A stretch of DNA of 64,000 nucleotides from Rhizomys pruinosus (Eukaryota; Chordata; Mammalia; Rodentia; Spalacidae), in NCBI GenBank assembly GCA_009823505.1, contig VZQC01006884.1, forward strand, positions 169,505 through 233,504, given 5' to 3'. Made by a program: the position numbers and the translations under genes. The notes below the pieces were generated by a model, which did no database searches, was not told the origin of the DNA, and saw only the letters and a program-made list of their open reading frames with translations. The number at the start of each line of letters is the position of its first letter. The stretch's first letter is position 1. Shown here piece after piece: positions 1 through 10,772 of this stretch.

Positions 1-690
1 AGATGTTATAAGCCACAGTAAGACCCTGTCATATTTAACAGGGGGGAAAATTGTAATTCATGGATTAACATATCCAAACATGTGTCTATGCTAAAGTAAC
101 CTACCATAACTATTAGTGCTGCTTAAATACCTATATATCTAATTGCTTGTTCTTCATTAGTAGGATCGAAAGGTTATTCCTGGACAAACTGTCAGCCCAT
201 GAAAGGAAACAGCCAGAATTGACCAGAGTCCAAGTCAACAGCTCCAGAGAGAGTGGACTGTTTTACCTCTCATCCACCTGTGCCCCTTTTCTAAGCCTAG
301 GGAACAACCTGCGGAAGAGGGGGCGTGGTAGAATGTAAGGGCTGCGATTGGGGTGAATGGTGAAACTACAGCAATGTAGTCTGGACACTCATTTGATCAA
401 CTTGATTGAACAAACAACCTGTCACCCCCCACTGGATGGTGGGGCTGTAGGTGTTTGGGCACAACAGCCTGCAGATAGATTTTGCATGAAGGATGCTTGT
501 ACTCATGGATTATCACTTATAGCTAAAAATGAAAAAAAAAACTGAGAGAAAGATGCAGGACAGTTATGGCAGAATGCATGATCTGGGATGGGGTGGGGGT
601 GGGGGGGAGGGAAAGGGAAATAAGCCTGAACTGAATTGGAAAAATGTATGAAATGCACAAAGCATCAATAAAAACTAATTTAAAAAAAAA
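1..690 (+). repeat. R1 composite repeat, copy 1 (5' part cut by window edge)
   Basis: This segment aligns by eye almost base for base with 42558-43253 and with the reverse complement of about 32700-33650. It ends in an L1-like 3' tail (gatgcaggacagttatggc near 553, a G-rich stretch near 590-620, then catcaataaaaa and an A-rich tail to about 700). The upstream part is not an L1 coding region I recognise. 5'-truncated copies with A-rich tails elsewhere in the window indicate mobilisation by L1 machinery. It could be the long 3' UTR of a cricetid L1 subfamily or a separate composite element. Confidence 0.75.
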
Positions 691-859
691 AGAAAAAAAA
701 AGAATGTGTTTAAGGACTGCAGCCTTTTTGGAACAAACAAGGAACAGTAGGGTAGCACACTATGACTTCAATTTTGTCCTTTGAATTTCAGGGTGACCTT
801 GTATTAGGACAGTGAATCTTCTGTGAATTCACATAGACCTAATTGCCCTTTAACTCGCT

Positions 860-948
860 ATGTAGACAAGGATGACTTTGAACTTCTGAAACTCCTGCTT
901 TCACCTTCTGAGTGCTTGGATTACAGGTGCGCGACACCAATGCTGATA
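860..948 (-). repeat. B1 SINE fragment
   Basis: The stretch ending ttggattacaggtgcgcgacac is the reverse complement of the 5' half of B1 (gcgcacacctttaatcccagc region). It is diverged and truncated. The 160 bases before it (700-859) show nothing I recognise. Confidence 0.45.
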
Positions 949-1014
949 CGTGTCTCTTTTTACTCACAGGTTCAAAATGCTATAAGAGCTAGAACCATAT
1001 CTTCATTCTAAGTG

Positions 1015-1352
1015 TGTTATGTATGTGTGGCTGTGTATCTGTGTGTGTATGAGAGTGCATACTTAGAAGCCAACACATGTAGAGTTCAGAGGAGCATATC
1101 AGGTGTCTCCCTCCATCACACTTCACCTTATCTTCTTGAGACAGCCTGTCATACTTAGACTGAAGGTTGCCATTTGTATCTAGGCTGGCAGCCAGTCACA
1201 CAATCCTCTTGTCTTTCCCTCTTATAACCCCCAATGCTGAGGTTACAGGCATGTGGGCATGCCTGACTTTTTCTGTGGATGTTGGGAATCCAAACTCTGG
1301 TATTCATGTTTGCTCTGCAGCTCTTACCACAGAGTCATCTCTCCAGCCCTCA
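1015..1352 (-). repeat. B4-type (ID-B1 fusion) SINE, old
   Basis: The TG-rich start, the central block (gagacagcctgtcatac ... ggttacaggcatgtgggc) and the end (ctcttaccacagagtcatctctccagcc) match the reversed order of a rodent B1-containing fusion SINE. It is strongly diverged, and the exact subfamily is not certain. Confidence 0.55.
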
Positions 1353-2038
1353 TCTCCTCTTTGACATCTTATTCCCAGTCTTAAGAAAACAGTTGACACT
1401 GGCATTACAGACTGAGTAAACAAATGGCCTGATTGACAAAGCTTCAAGGAGAGGCATAATAGCATCATTAATGTGATTTCTACGGACCAGCTTCAACTTC
1501 CTGTCATGGAAACGTCTTCCATCCTTCTACATATGCACAGTTAATCCAAATCATACATTGGGGGAATGAAGCCTCTGTATCAAGTTCTCATTAATAAATA
1601 CCAAGCTCAGTCCAGGTCCTTAATATATCTGTTTGATCCCTGAAATACCCAGATCAGTCTCTCTGGAATCCCGGTTTCTCTAACCCATCCTCCTCATTTC
1701 CTCGAATGTTTCTTTATACCAAAGCACATTTTCATCTGTGTTTCTTGAAAACTTCTGGAGGTAATTTTCTACAACAACATTTAATAAAGAATAATTTTGC
1801 AGAATGTTAATTCCAAACAAGGACTCCCATTATATATATATTGGCAAAATGACATATCCTGGCCTTGTGTCAGATAGTCCCGGTGTTATTCAGCTAAAAT
1901 TACAAAGACTTTGTTCCCAATCTGAAGGCAATTTCAAATTAGTTTTCTCAGTTTTATATTGACCGGAGTCAATGTGTTTTTCTTTTGCAATATTAACCAC
2001 CAAGGGTCTGTAGTATTATTAGAATATTATGCTCTGAA
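1353..2038. other. Unassigned stretch
   Basis: No convincing ORF or SINE is visible. There is a short TA run at about 1832-1842. This is probably unique or very old intergenic DNA. Confidence 0.4.
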
Positions 2039-2039
2039 G

Positions 2040-2345
2040 CCTTAGACATAGCCAGACTGTTGTAGTCAGGGAAAGGGAATTGTTGGTAGTGTTGGCCTTG
2101 AAAGCATGAGGAGCTGAATTCCATCCCCAGAACCCATATAAAGAAACCCAAACATGGTAGCACATACTTTTAATCTTAGCACTGGGAAGACAGAAATATG
2201 TATGTGAATCCCTAGGACTCACTGGCCAGTCAGACTAAACTAATTGACCAGTTATAGACCAGCAAAAGATGCTATATAAAAAAATCAAGATGGAAAACTG
2301 CCCCTGAGATTCTCAAACCTCCATCTGCACCCACATGTGCATCCA
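2040..2345 (+). repeat. B4/RSINE1-type SINE, old
   Basis: The order is a tRNA-like end (gaattccatccccagaaccc), a B1-like centre (agcacatacttttaatcttagcac) and a terminal part rich in ccacatgtgcatcc. This is the arrangement of tRNA-B1 fusion SINEs in rodents. Many substitutions indicate an old copy. Confidence 0.6.
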
Positions 2346-2797
2346 TATTTCCAGACTGTCATTTGAGTTGTGCCACCTCAGGTGAGATGGACTGGCAGGG
2401 TGGGCAGAGTGAAGTAAGGATGAGATCACAGTAGTGGAAGGAAAGCACTCGGCTGAATCTCAGGAAGACATCAGCAACATCTCACACTATGTGGGTTGCT
2501 GTGATAGCATCTGGCAACATGGATAACAGATAACGGCTTGATGCTGCAACAACTTCCACAGAGTTCTCTGCCAAGAATAATCTAGCCTCTCCCTGCTTCC
2601 TCTTCTCCCAACAAGGACCCATTCCTCCCCGCCTCCACCTGAAACACATCTCCTGGACACTGAAAGCTGACCCCTGTGAGCAGTGATGAAGACTACAAAG
2701 GACTAATGGGCCCCCGGGAAAGGTCCCACAAGTAGAGATATCAACATTCTAGCTATACTGCTGTGATCCTACACAGATTCCATTTACAAAGCCGAGG
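2346..2797. other. Unassigned stretch
   Basis: Mixed-composition sequence with no repeat family or coding region I can support. Confidence 0.35.
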
Positions 2798-2929
2798 CCC
2801 CATCTCTCGGCTCCTGTGAGTTTCCTGTGTCCCCATCTCTCGGCTCCTGTGAGTTTCCTGTGTCCCCATCTCTTGGCTCCTGTGAGTTTCATGTGTCCCC
2901 ATCTCTTGGCTCCTGTAAGTTTCGTGTGT
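2798..2929. repeat. 33-bp minisatellite, four units
   Basis: Four head-to-tail units (2798-2830, 2831-2863, 2864-2896, 2897-2929) share the core ccatctctcggctcctgtga. Units 3 and 4 carry a c-to-t change in the core, and the units differ at a few positions near their ends. Because 33 is a multiple of three the array stays open in several frames, which explains the apparent repetitive peptide there. I do not regard it as coding. Confidence 0.9.
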
Positions 2930-4201
2930 CCTTGCCTACCAGCTACCTCTTTTCCAGCATATTATCATCCAGGAGAGCAGAACCACTGGTTTCCTACCTG
3001 TCTCTTTATAACTTTCTTCCTTCTCCCACACAGCACTCTGAATACAGCTAATGAATGGCTGTCACAGGGGTCCAGATATTCAGCCCTTCCACCCCTTCAA
3101 AGTGGAACCAGTGCTGTGACTCATGTCCTGTACCTGAGGGCCTGGAGTGCCACACTTAAGCTGGCTTCCCCAGAGATCAGACCTTCACTTTACCTGATCC
3201 CCATCTTGCCTTCCTTACATCCTTTCTCCTAAGAGATCCTGCTCAGTAAACCACAGCACCTCAGCTCTCATCTCTGAACCTAAACAACTGCCACCTAACT
3301 CAGCCCCGATGGTGCTGAGGGATCAGTTCTCTTCAGATTCAGACTTTACAAAAGTAAATTTAAAGATTCCTGTTTTCTTCTTTCTTGTGTCACGTATTTG
3401 CTTTAATTGTCATCCTTATTTATAGATGAATGTTTATTGTGTTAAAAACTCTCTGTAGCTCCACAGGACAGAATCATCTTTTGAGAGCCTTTCCTTTTTT
3501 TCACAGATTCCTCCAGTTCTTTTGATTATTAAATCATTCCTTGACAACAGCTGAGCTAGGACTCCCTCTTTTGAAACTGCTCACCAGGGGTTCCATAGAC
3601 TGTCAAATAATACTGACCATTGTCCCTGTTGCTGTATAATCACCAGAACTTGATAACAAGACCCTATTACTGAAAATGCTATAAGTATGATCACAGAACA
3701 AAGAGAAATCAAGCTGGAATTGAATTCTAAGCTTAATCTATACTTGGTAGTTTTCATAATGTTAAAAGGTGCTGTGCAGGCTACCAGAATTAATTATTAA
3801 ACTTACTCAGCTGTGAATGCTGCCAGCTTCAATGGCAAGCCTGGCAAGATATGGTATTTGTGCAATAGTGGTACAAATATTATGGAAGTAACCAATCACT
3901 TCATACTTGGATGCAAAGTCCACTTCATAAGATGGTACCCATAACTGATACTGACATCAGGCCCAGGAACCTACGACTAGACAAGCCATAGGACACAGGG
4001 AGAACTTAAAGCTAGTGTTCTGCTACGTAGATATAACATTAAATCAATTCCTAATGACTTATTGTTATACCTATAGATTCAAGCATCACTCAACCCTTCA
4101 CAGAGAAACTCTCTTATACAGCAGATGATGATTAACATAGCAACAAAATACTGACCAGTGTTCAGGGAAGAAGAGACTTTAGAGATTTTATCCATGTATC
4201 A
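2930..4201. other. Unassigned stretch
   Basis: No SINE, LINE or LTR match that I can support, and no open frame with coding character. It lies between the minisatellite and the MaLR element. Confidence 0.35.
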
Positions 4202-4206
4202 GATCC

Positions 4207-4614
4207 TGTGCTGGATAGCTTTAGTGTCAACTTGACACACCTGAGTTGAGGGAGCCTCAATTGGGGAATTGGCTCCATTGGATTGGCCTGTGGCCACATC
4301 CGTGGAGTATTGTCTTGATGGCTGAGCAGTGTGGGAGGGCCCATCCCACTATGGGTGGTGCCACCCTGGGCAGGTTGTTGTGTACTGTATAAGAAGGTGG
4401 GCTGGGCATGAGCCAGGGGAGCAAGCCAGTGAACAGCATTCCTCCATGGCCTGTGCTTCAGCTCCTGCCTCCAGGTTCCTGCCCTGAGCTCCTGCTTTGG
4501 GCTGCCTAAGTGATGAACTGTGACCCAGGAGATGTAAGCTGAATAAACCCTTTCCTCCCCAAGTTGGTGTCGGTCAGAGTGTTTTGTCATAGCAATGGAA
4601 GACAAACTAGAACA
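4207..4614 (+). repeat. Left (5') MaLR LTR
   Basis: It begins tgtgctggatagc and ends aaactagaaca. It contains a TATA-like tgtataagaagg at about 4385 and an AATAAA signal (ctgaataaaccc) near 4540, the expected LTR promoter and polyadenylation elements. Its partner at 5685-6093 is about 95 percent identical by hand count. Confidence 0.85.
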
Positions 4615-4619
4615 GAAAT

Positions 4620-4639
4620 TGGTACCAGAAGAGTGGGGT
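4620..4639 (+). promoter_or_regulatory. Primer binding site, tRNA-Leu (UAA)-like
   Basis: Five bases after the left LTR, tggtaccag followed by gagtggggt matches the complement of the 3' end of tRNA-Leu(UAA), interrupted by two extra A bases. tRNA-Leu priming is typical of ERVL and MaLR elements. The two-base insertion would weaken pairing. Confidence 0.6.
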
Positions 4640-5684
4640 GCTGCTGTGACAGACTTGATGGTGTTTTGGGGAAGGATTGTGGAGGCATTTGGAACTTTGG
4701 GCTGGGAAGATCATTGAATGCCTAAAGATCATTGCTGTGGAGCTTGGAGCAGTTTTGCTGAAGGAGTTGTAGAAGATGGAGGCCTGGTTTGTGAAGTTTC
4801 TAGTTTCAAAGGGGAGCAGAGATCATCAGGACTGTGTAATCTGTGGGTTCTGGTCAGCTGGGGCTGAAAAATCATCTGTAAGTAACAAGAGACCAGCATC
4901 ACTGTGGTGAAATTTTCTGGGAAGAATTTCTTCAGGGTCAGCACACAGAAGCTATGATCCAGAAGGGGCCTGAGCCTCCATCTCTAGCCAGAAGCAGGAC
5001 TTGGTAACGTGTAAGAGTCTCCTACATGGTTCCGGTGTTGAAATTTGAGGGGGTCACAGAGAGCAGCCGAGGCTTGGCACTGTGAGAGGTCAGGGAAGAC
5101 CACTGGTGGAAGTACACCTCAGTTGCAGTGAAGACCCCAGGATTTCAGGGGTCATGGAGAGAAGCTGAGGTTTGCACCAGGAGAGGTCAGAAGAGACCAT
5201 TGGTGAAGGTGCTGCCTCAGTTTCAGTGGCGACCTCAGCTTTTTGGAGATGCCAAGACCATGGGACGACCACCAAGAGCAGCAGCAGGTGTGAGATGGAG
5301 TAGGCCTGGGCCTTTGAGATGAGCTGTGTGTCCCACGGATGGCAGAGTCAGAGAAGGGGTGCTGCTGAAACCCTTTGGAACCCAGAAGATCGTGAGTGAA
5401 TCCCAGGTGTCCAGCCTTAAGCTACTTGCTGGACTTAAGTTTTGTTTGAGAGTGCTTGATTCTTCCCTTTGAAATAAGACAGTACTTGTTTTGGATTTTA
5501 CAGCAGCCCACAGTTAAGAGAATTTTAATAGATTGTGAACTTTTAAGCATTTGGACATTTTAAGGACTGTGGGGCTTTTAAGGTTGTACTGTCTTAGGTT
5601 GTGATTAATGTTAACATCATACTTTGGGGATAAGAACTGGAAATGTGGAAATAGTGATGTGTTTCAAGTTGACAAGGGGTCAAT
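4640..5684 (+). mobile_element. MaLR internal region, non-coding
   Basis: It starts just after the primer site and ends in a purine-containing stretch (gacaaggggtcaat) before the right LTR, which could act as a weak polypurine tract. It holds no gag, protease or polymerase reading frame, only short chance ORFs. Confidence 0.7.
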
Positions 5685-6093
5685 TGTGCTGGATAGCTTT
5701 AGTGTCAGCTTGACACATGTGGGTTGAGGGAGCCTCAATTGGGAAATTGGTTCCATTGGATTGGCCTGTGGCCACATCTGTGGAGTATTGTCTTGATGGT
5801 TGAGCAATATGGGAGGGCCCAGCCCACAATGAGTAGTAGTGCCACCCTGGGCAGGTTGTTGTGTACTGTATAAGAAGGCGAGCTGGGCATGAGCCAGGGG
5901 AGCAAGCCAGTGAACAGCATTCCTCCATGGCTTGTGCTTCAGCTCCTGCCTCCAGGTTCCTGCCCTGGCTCCTGCCTTGGGCTCCCTAAGTGATGAACTG
6001 TGACCCAGGAGATGTAAGCTGAATAAACCCTTTCCTTCCCAAGTTGGTGTGGGTCAGAGTGTTTTGTCATAGCAATGAAGACAAACTAGAACA
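5685..6093 (+). repeat. Right (3') MaLR LTR
   Basis: Same orientation and boundaries as the left LTR. Differences include a 3-base insertion (agt repeated near 5831-5839) and a 2-base deletion near 5965. It is followed directly by the target duplication gatcc. Confidence 0.85.
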
Positions 6094-6098
6094 GATCC

Positions 6099-6451
6099 CT
6101 ATATCAAATTTCTACTTCCCAAAGCTCGGGAATTATTGCACAGGAAGTAGCAGAAAGATTTTACAGGCTAGAGATAGTAGATTACCACAAGGAAGGAAAG
6201 TTTTTCAGACAGCCAAGAAGTTTCTCAAATGAATTAACAGCAATGTTGATAGCATGTACAAGTAACATGTAAACTCAAGCCAGACAAAATCTCAGCATAG
6301 AAATGGAGTTGTTAGAATGTAAATCTCGTAATGGGCTCTAGAAGCCATCCACCACTTACTTTCAGACTCTGTAATTACTATAAATGAGTAGAAAGTGTGT
6401 ATTCATATTTAGAGTAATATAAAATTAAAGGAATGTGAATTCCTAAACATA
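6099..6451. other. Unassigned stretch
   Basis: Moderately AT-rich sequence without recognised repeats or coding signal. Confidence 0.35.
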
Positions 6452-6597
6452 AAAAAGACTGAGAGAAAGATGCAGAACAGTTATGCATGATCTGGGGTGG
6501 GGTGGGGGAAGGGAAAGGTGTATATGACTAAATTGAACTGAGAAATGATTTCTGAAATACACCAAGTATTAATAAAAGCATTATAAATAAAAGAAAT
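6452..6597 (+). repeat. L1/R1 3' tail, 5'-truncated insertion
   Basis: Matches the last 150 bases of R1 (gagagaaagatgcagaacag, catgatctgggg, G-rich run, attaataaaag, A-rich end). A short tail-only copy is typical of 5'-truncated L1-mediated insertion. Confidence 0.75.
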
Positions 6598-6760
6598 GGG
6601 AAATGGGAAACACCAACTTTGCCTGAGGAGCTATTGGCAGCAAGTGGCTGCTGGGAAGGTGAATGTCAGTCACTTTCCAGGATGCAACAGTAGGTGACCA
6701 AACTCCAGTGGATGGACTGACACTAAAGGACACTTAGGGACACAAATTTGACTCTGTAGG

Positions 6761-6816
6761 CTTTGATAGATAGGTAGATTATAGAAAGATAGATAAATAA
6801 ATAGACAGACAGATAC

Positions 6817-6873
<57 letters not shown>

Positions 6874-6925
6874 GTGTGTGTGTGCACACTCATGTGTGCA
6901 TGCGATTGTGTGTGTTAGAGTACAT
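6761..6925. repeat. GATA tetranucleotide microsatellite with TG-rich end
   Basis: Imperfect gata/gaca units give way to a pure tagatagatag run (about 6820-6871), then gtgtgtgtg and related purine/TG sequence. Simple repeat; length is likely polymorphic. Confidence 0.95.
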
Positions 6926-7004
6926 GACGTTGGGCAGCGAGTATTAAGGGGGCTCCAGATAGGGGAAGGGATCTAAACAGAGTAAACCAATTGTCACTGG
7001 AATT

Positions 7005-7254
7005 TCTTTTTTTTTTTTTTTTTTTTTTTTTTCTGTATTGATGTATGAATGTACTGTCTGCATGCAGGTCTGTGCACCCGTGTCGTGCAATGCCGCGGAG
7101 GTCAGAAGAGGGTCTCGGATTCCCCTGGAACTGGAGTTCTCCTGGAATTGGAGTTTCAGACAGTTCTCAGCCGCCATGTGGGTGCTGGGGATCGAACCCG
7201 GGTCCTCTGTAAGAGCAGTCGGCGCTCTTAACCGCTAGGCTATCTCTCCAGCCC
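7005..7254 (-). repeat. B2 SINE, young, with long A tail
   Basis: A reversed tRNA-derived B2 ends at gctatctctccagccc and has a poly(T) (A tail on the minus strand) at about 7006-7032. It carries the pol III box B match (gggttcgatcccc reversed, near 7190). Target duplications ctggaattt (6997-7005) and ctggaattc (7255-7263) flank it. Confidence 0.92.
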
Positions 7255-7399
7255 CTGGAATTCTCAAAAATTTGGTTTAAAAGGGAAATTTATAAAAAAA
7301 CAAAGACTTCTTTTCAAACAACCAGACAACATTAATAACATCAACAAACTAAAGTTGATGCATACTAATAATAGAAGGTAAAAGACTCTGGACCATCAT

Positions 7400-7660
7400 C
7401 TCCTCCCCAGCACTGCTGTTACAGGCGGGCCCCTGCCCTAATTCTGGCATCACAGACATGCCTTCCCTTCCTAGCTCCCTCCTGGTGTTAGTGTCAGTGG
7501 TGCATGCTTCATGCCCAAATTCCAGTTCCATCCCCTGTCCCAGGGCTGGTGATACACGTGTGCATCTCCATGTATGGGTTTTTATGTCTGGGTTTTGGAG
7601 CTACAAACTCAGATCTCCCTGCTTTCAGGGAAATACTTTGAGCCACCTCTCCAGCCCCAA
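7400..7660 (-). repeat. B4-type SINE
   Basis: The B1-like part (cctccccagcactgctgttacag) is followed by a tRNA-like end (gccacctctccagcccc) in reversed order. Old and diverged. Confidence 0.5.
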
Positions 7661-8453
7661 CATACATATTTTCTAATTACTCCATTTTTTGCATCACACA
7701 TGAAGATCTGCATTTTCTCCTAGCCTTTCCTGCCACTTTGCAGTAATTTCTGCAGACAAAGCAGCAGTGTTCATGAAGCCTGTCTTTTATCGTTTAGCAA
7801 CTTTCTTTATGATGCAAGCTCTAGGAATGCATCACCCCCCAATCAGGGTTTCTCTGTAGGTTACTTCATTCTTTCATTCCCCCTGCACTCATTCACCATC
7901 TATCTAATAGACTTCTCTAATGTGCCCTGGCCCAAATGAAAAGTGAGAAACACACACCCGCATTTCATAAATTCTTTCTGAGATAAACAAAAAGAAAAGT
8001 TTTAAAGAATTTGATGATAAACTCAGCTAATTTTATTTACTCTGCATTTTTATCACCCATAAATACTATTAAGTGATGATTAGCTGCTTTGTTCCTGACC
8101 AGGGAAATTGAATTTCATGAGCTACTGATGAGATTGATTGTTGTAAGAAAAGAACATTGTCCTGTCTTTTCAGTAGATATTTTCCCTTCTCACTTGGTAG
8201 TTGTATTTTGCAAGGGAAATGTAACTCCACACAATTCATGAACTATAATGTAGAATGACTTCATGTAAATCCCATAGGTGAGCAAGTAACGATATAGTTT
8301 GTAGACTCCCAAAACAAATCCTTCAGTTGCCTGACACCACCTAAAGTCAATAAACATATAAATAAGGAATAAACTGAGGCAGCTATGTAGAAAGAAAGTA
8401 CACAAGGCTGGGCATGTCTCCATGATATAGGCCTGGGAATTAATGACCTGCTA
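7661..8453. other. Unassigned stretch
   Basis: AT-rich DNA with no repeat or exon I can support. Confidence 0.35.
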
Positions 8454-8682
8454 GCTTTAAAATTTTAATTTTTATTACTTTAAAATTATGATTATGGGAG
8501 GGTGGTATGTGCCTGTTAGTGCCAGTCCATGCAGAAACCAGAGGCTTTGGATACCTCTGGAGCTGGAGTTTGATGCAGTTGTGAGGCACTGCTATGGATG
8601 CTAGGAACTGCACTTGGGTGCTCTGCAAGAGCAGCTCAGGCTCTTAATTGCTGAGACACCTCTCTAAGCCTTGGCCTGGAAC

Positions 8683-8718
<36 letters not shown>
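8454..8718 (-). repeat. B3/B2-type SINE plus CT repeat (duplicate unit 1)
   Basis: The reversed B3 body (ctggagctggagtttgatgc ... gagacacctctctaagcc) is followed by a CT-dinucleotide run. It is nearly identical to 9294-9563, including private changes, so the two are copies of one insertion rather than two independent SINEs. Confidence 0.8.
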
Positions 8719-8721
<3 letters not shown>

Positions 8722-9292
8722 ATATATGCATGTGTATATATAAATATACAAAACTTAATCCTTTATCTATTCTATTTTTTCCTTTTCAACACAATAGCTG
8801 CATTAGCAACACAGTATCTCACTTACTAATCATTATTGCAGTTTCTTAAATGATATCCTTAAATATTGTTTCTAAATTCTTTATGCATTCACAAACTCAC
8901 ATTCTAATTTCTTTATAGTTCCTGTCTCCCCATTGAAAAACTTGGAAAATTTGACCTTCAAGGCCATCTGTTCCTGACCCAAGCTTTCCTTTTCAGCCTT
9001 GACTCCATTAACTACTTTGCTTTGTTGAAACTCCTGCTAAGCCAAACTGATTCTTGTTCCTTGTGTTTATGGATTTTATACATGTCACTTTATACCATAT
9101 TATTTATTTGCATTTTAGTTTCTGCAGTAATATCTGAAATGACAAGAGTGGTAAACACTTGGCCTTTCCCATTTGCAATGCATTTGACATGATATGAAAC
9201 AGTAATTCACCTTATAGTTACCCCCACTTACCATCAGATAGTTATTTTTCTTCTTCCTATTTTCACTATTTATAATTATAAAATGCTAATAT
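8719..9292. other. Unassigned stretch between the two duplicate units
   Basis: AT-rich sequence with no recognised element. It ends at the single N at 9293. Confidence 0.35.
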
Positions 9293-9293
9293 N

Positions 9294-9563
9294 GCTTTTT
9301 AAAATTTTAATTTTTTATTACTTTAAAATTATGATATATAGAGGAGGGTGGTATGTGCCTGTTAGTGCCAGTCCATGCAGAAACCAGAGGCTTTGGATAC
9401 CTCTGGAGCTGGAGTTTGATGCAGTTGTGAGGCACTGCTATGGATGCTAGGAACTGCACTTGGGTGCTCTGCAAGAGCAGCTCAGGCTCTTAATTGCTGA
9501 GACACCTCTCTAAGCCTTGGCCTGGAACTCTCTATCTCTTCTCTCTCTCTCCTCTCTCTCTCT
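9294..9563 (-). repeat. B3/B2-type SINE plus CT repeat (duplicate unit 2)
   Basis: Begins immediately after a single N at 9293 and repeats 8454-8718 with only small differences at A/T runs and in the CT tract. This is probably an assembly duplicate. Confidence 0.8.
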
Positions 9564-9566
9564 CTT

Positions 9567-9580
9567 AAATATATATATAT

Positions 9581-9611
<31 letters not shown>
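9567..9611. repeat. TA microsatellite
   Basis: Uninterrupted TA dinucleotides apart from one AA step near 9591. Confidence 0.95.
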
Positions 9612-9697
9612 TGCTCTCAGGCTGATCTTGATCTTACACAGATTTGGTTGTTTCAGCCTCTCAGCTGCTGGGATTAAAGGCATGTACCACAAAGATC
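9612..9697 (-). repeat. B1 SINE fragment
   Basis: Reversed B1 half: caggctgatcttgatct ... gctgggattaaaggcatgta. The 5' end of B1 beyond this is missing. Confidence 0.65.
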
Positions 9698-9874
9698 CAC
9701 ATTTAGGATTGGGCCTTTACAGTGCTCTTTCTCATAGCATGCCAACAACTCTGTGCAGTGGCCACAGCTGTAAGTTTAACCAGGACTCTGATTCTGACTC
9801 AAGATCTCGGTTCCAGGGATGACATAGAATGCAGGTAAAGATGGAAGCAGAGAACTAACTTGAACATCCCCTCA

Positions 9875-9972
9875 CTTGGCTTTTTATATGAGTTCTGGGA
9901 CTACAATCTCAGATCTTTATGATTTCAGAAAAAAAGAAACCTTTACCAAATAAACCATCTCCCCAGCCCCAT
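9875..9972 (-). repeat. B4 SINE fragment
   Basis: The reversed tRNA-like end reads gttctgggactacaatctc to accatctccccagcccc. Confidence 0.45.
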
Positions 9973-10342
9973 AGTGCTTATTTGTTTAGCCATATTTTTG
10001 ACTTAGTTAATGAATATCTTGTTTTCTTTATCATTTCCTGCCCTCTGACCTCCACATGCAGCCATGGCATGATTGCCCATACTTCTGAACACGATAATAA
10101 TAAATTATTTTTAAAATAGCGCTGATTCAGATACTTCTAAGTACAAATTAACTTGGTCATCTATAGGTTACCAGCCTGTACAAGAAGGAAAGAGTGAGAT
10201 ATTCTGTGTGGAAGGCCTCTGGACCTAACCTACTAATTTTGTTTATAGGGTTTTTTGTTATTGTTGTTGTTACTGTTGTTTTCTTTTTGAGATAGGTTCT
10301 TCCTTTAGCCCTAGAATTTAAGAAAACAGTAAGTTGTGTAAG

Positions 10343-10472
10343 ATTTGATGTCATGGGCCTTAATCCTAGCACTTAGGAGGCAGAGGCAGATGGATCATTA
10401 TAAAATCAAGCATTTGTCTACCACATGAATTCCTATGAGCTAGAGCTAACAGAGACCCAGTCTCAACAATAA
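10343..10472 (+). repeat. B1 SINE, diverged
   Basis: Contains gggccttaatcctagcac, aggaggcagaggcag and gagacccagtctcaacaa in order, as in B1. Confidence 0.7.
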
Positions 10473-10523
10473 CCAGCAACACCAGTACCACCACTAACAC
10501 CACCACCCCACACCATTTATAGT

Positions 10524-10529
10524 ATATAC

Positions 10530-10575
<46 letters not shown>
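10524..10575. repeat. TA then TG microsatellite
   Basis: A TA run (about 10528-10548) continues into a TG run (about 10549-10575). Confidence 0.95.
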
Positions 10576-10578
<3 letters not shown>

Positions 10579-10579
10579 A

Positions 10580-10772
10580 TATAAAAATGGGTCTGGAGAA
10601 GACCATGTGCACATGAGGGTGGGTATCCATGGAGGCCAGAAGAGGGCCTCAGATGCCCTGGAGCTGGAGTTACAGGCAGTTTTGAGCCCCCAAATGTGAG
10701 GGGTGGAAACAGACCTCAAATCCTCTGCAAGAGCAGTACGTGTTCTTACCTGCTGAACCATCACTCCAGACA
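10580..10772 (-). repeat. B3-type SINE
   Basis: The reversed body (ggaggccagaagagggcctc, ctggagctggagttacagg, aaccatcactccaga) matches B3 organisation. Confidence 0.75.

Larger units (their letters stand above)
4202..6098 (+). mobile_element. Complete two-LTR MaLR (ERVL-like) element
   Basis: Two direct LTRs (4207-4614 and 5685-6093) flank about 1.07 kb of internal sequence. Both LTRs begin TG and end CA. The 5-base direct repeat gatcc stands immediately before the left LTR (4202-4206) and immediately after the right one (6094-6098), as expected of an ERVL/MaLR target duplication. The internal part has no long ORF, consistent with a non-autonomous MaLR. By hand count the LTRs differ at about 21 of roughly 405 aligned positions plus three small indels. 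Assignment to MT/ORR1-type MaLR rests on remembered consensus features such as aataaaccctttcctcccc. Confidence 0.85.

Noticed and set aside
147..338. 63-codon ORF in R1 shared at equal length with R1 copy 3 (42710-42901)
   Set aside because: The two translations differ at about seven residues, mostly from non-synonymous changes, and copy 2 has a 14-base deletion and a B2 insertion in it. That is the pattern of neutral drift, not a maintained protein.
2816..3232. Repetitive Pro/His/Leu-rich ORF
   Set aside because: It is the translation of the 33-bp minisatellite; the unit length keeps the frame open.
5128..5322. Open frame inside the MaLR element as a possible retroviral protein
   Set aside because: Short, no gag or polymerase motif, and MaLR internal regions are non-coding.
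6761..6871. Regularly spaced repeats as a possible CRISPR array
   Set aside because: A plain tetranucleotide microsatellite without spacers, in a mammalian genome.
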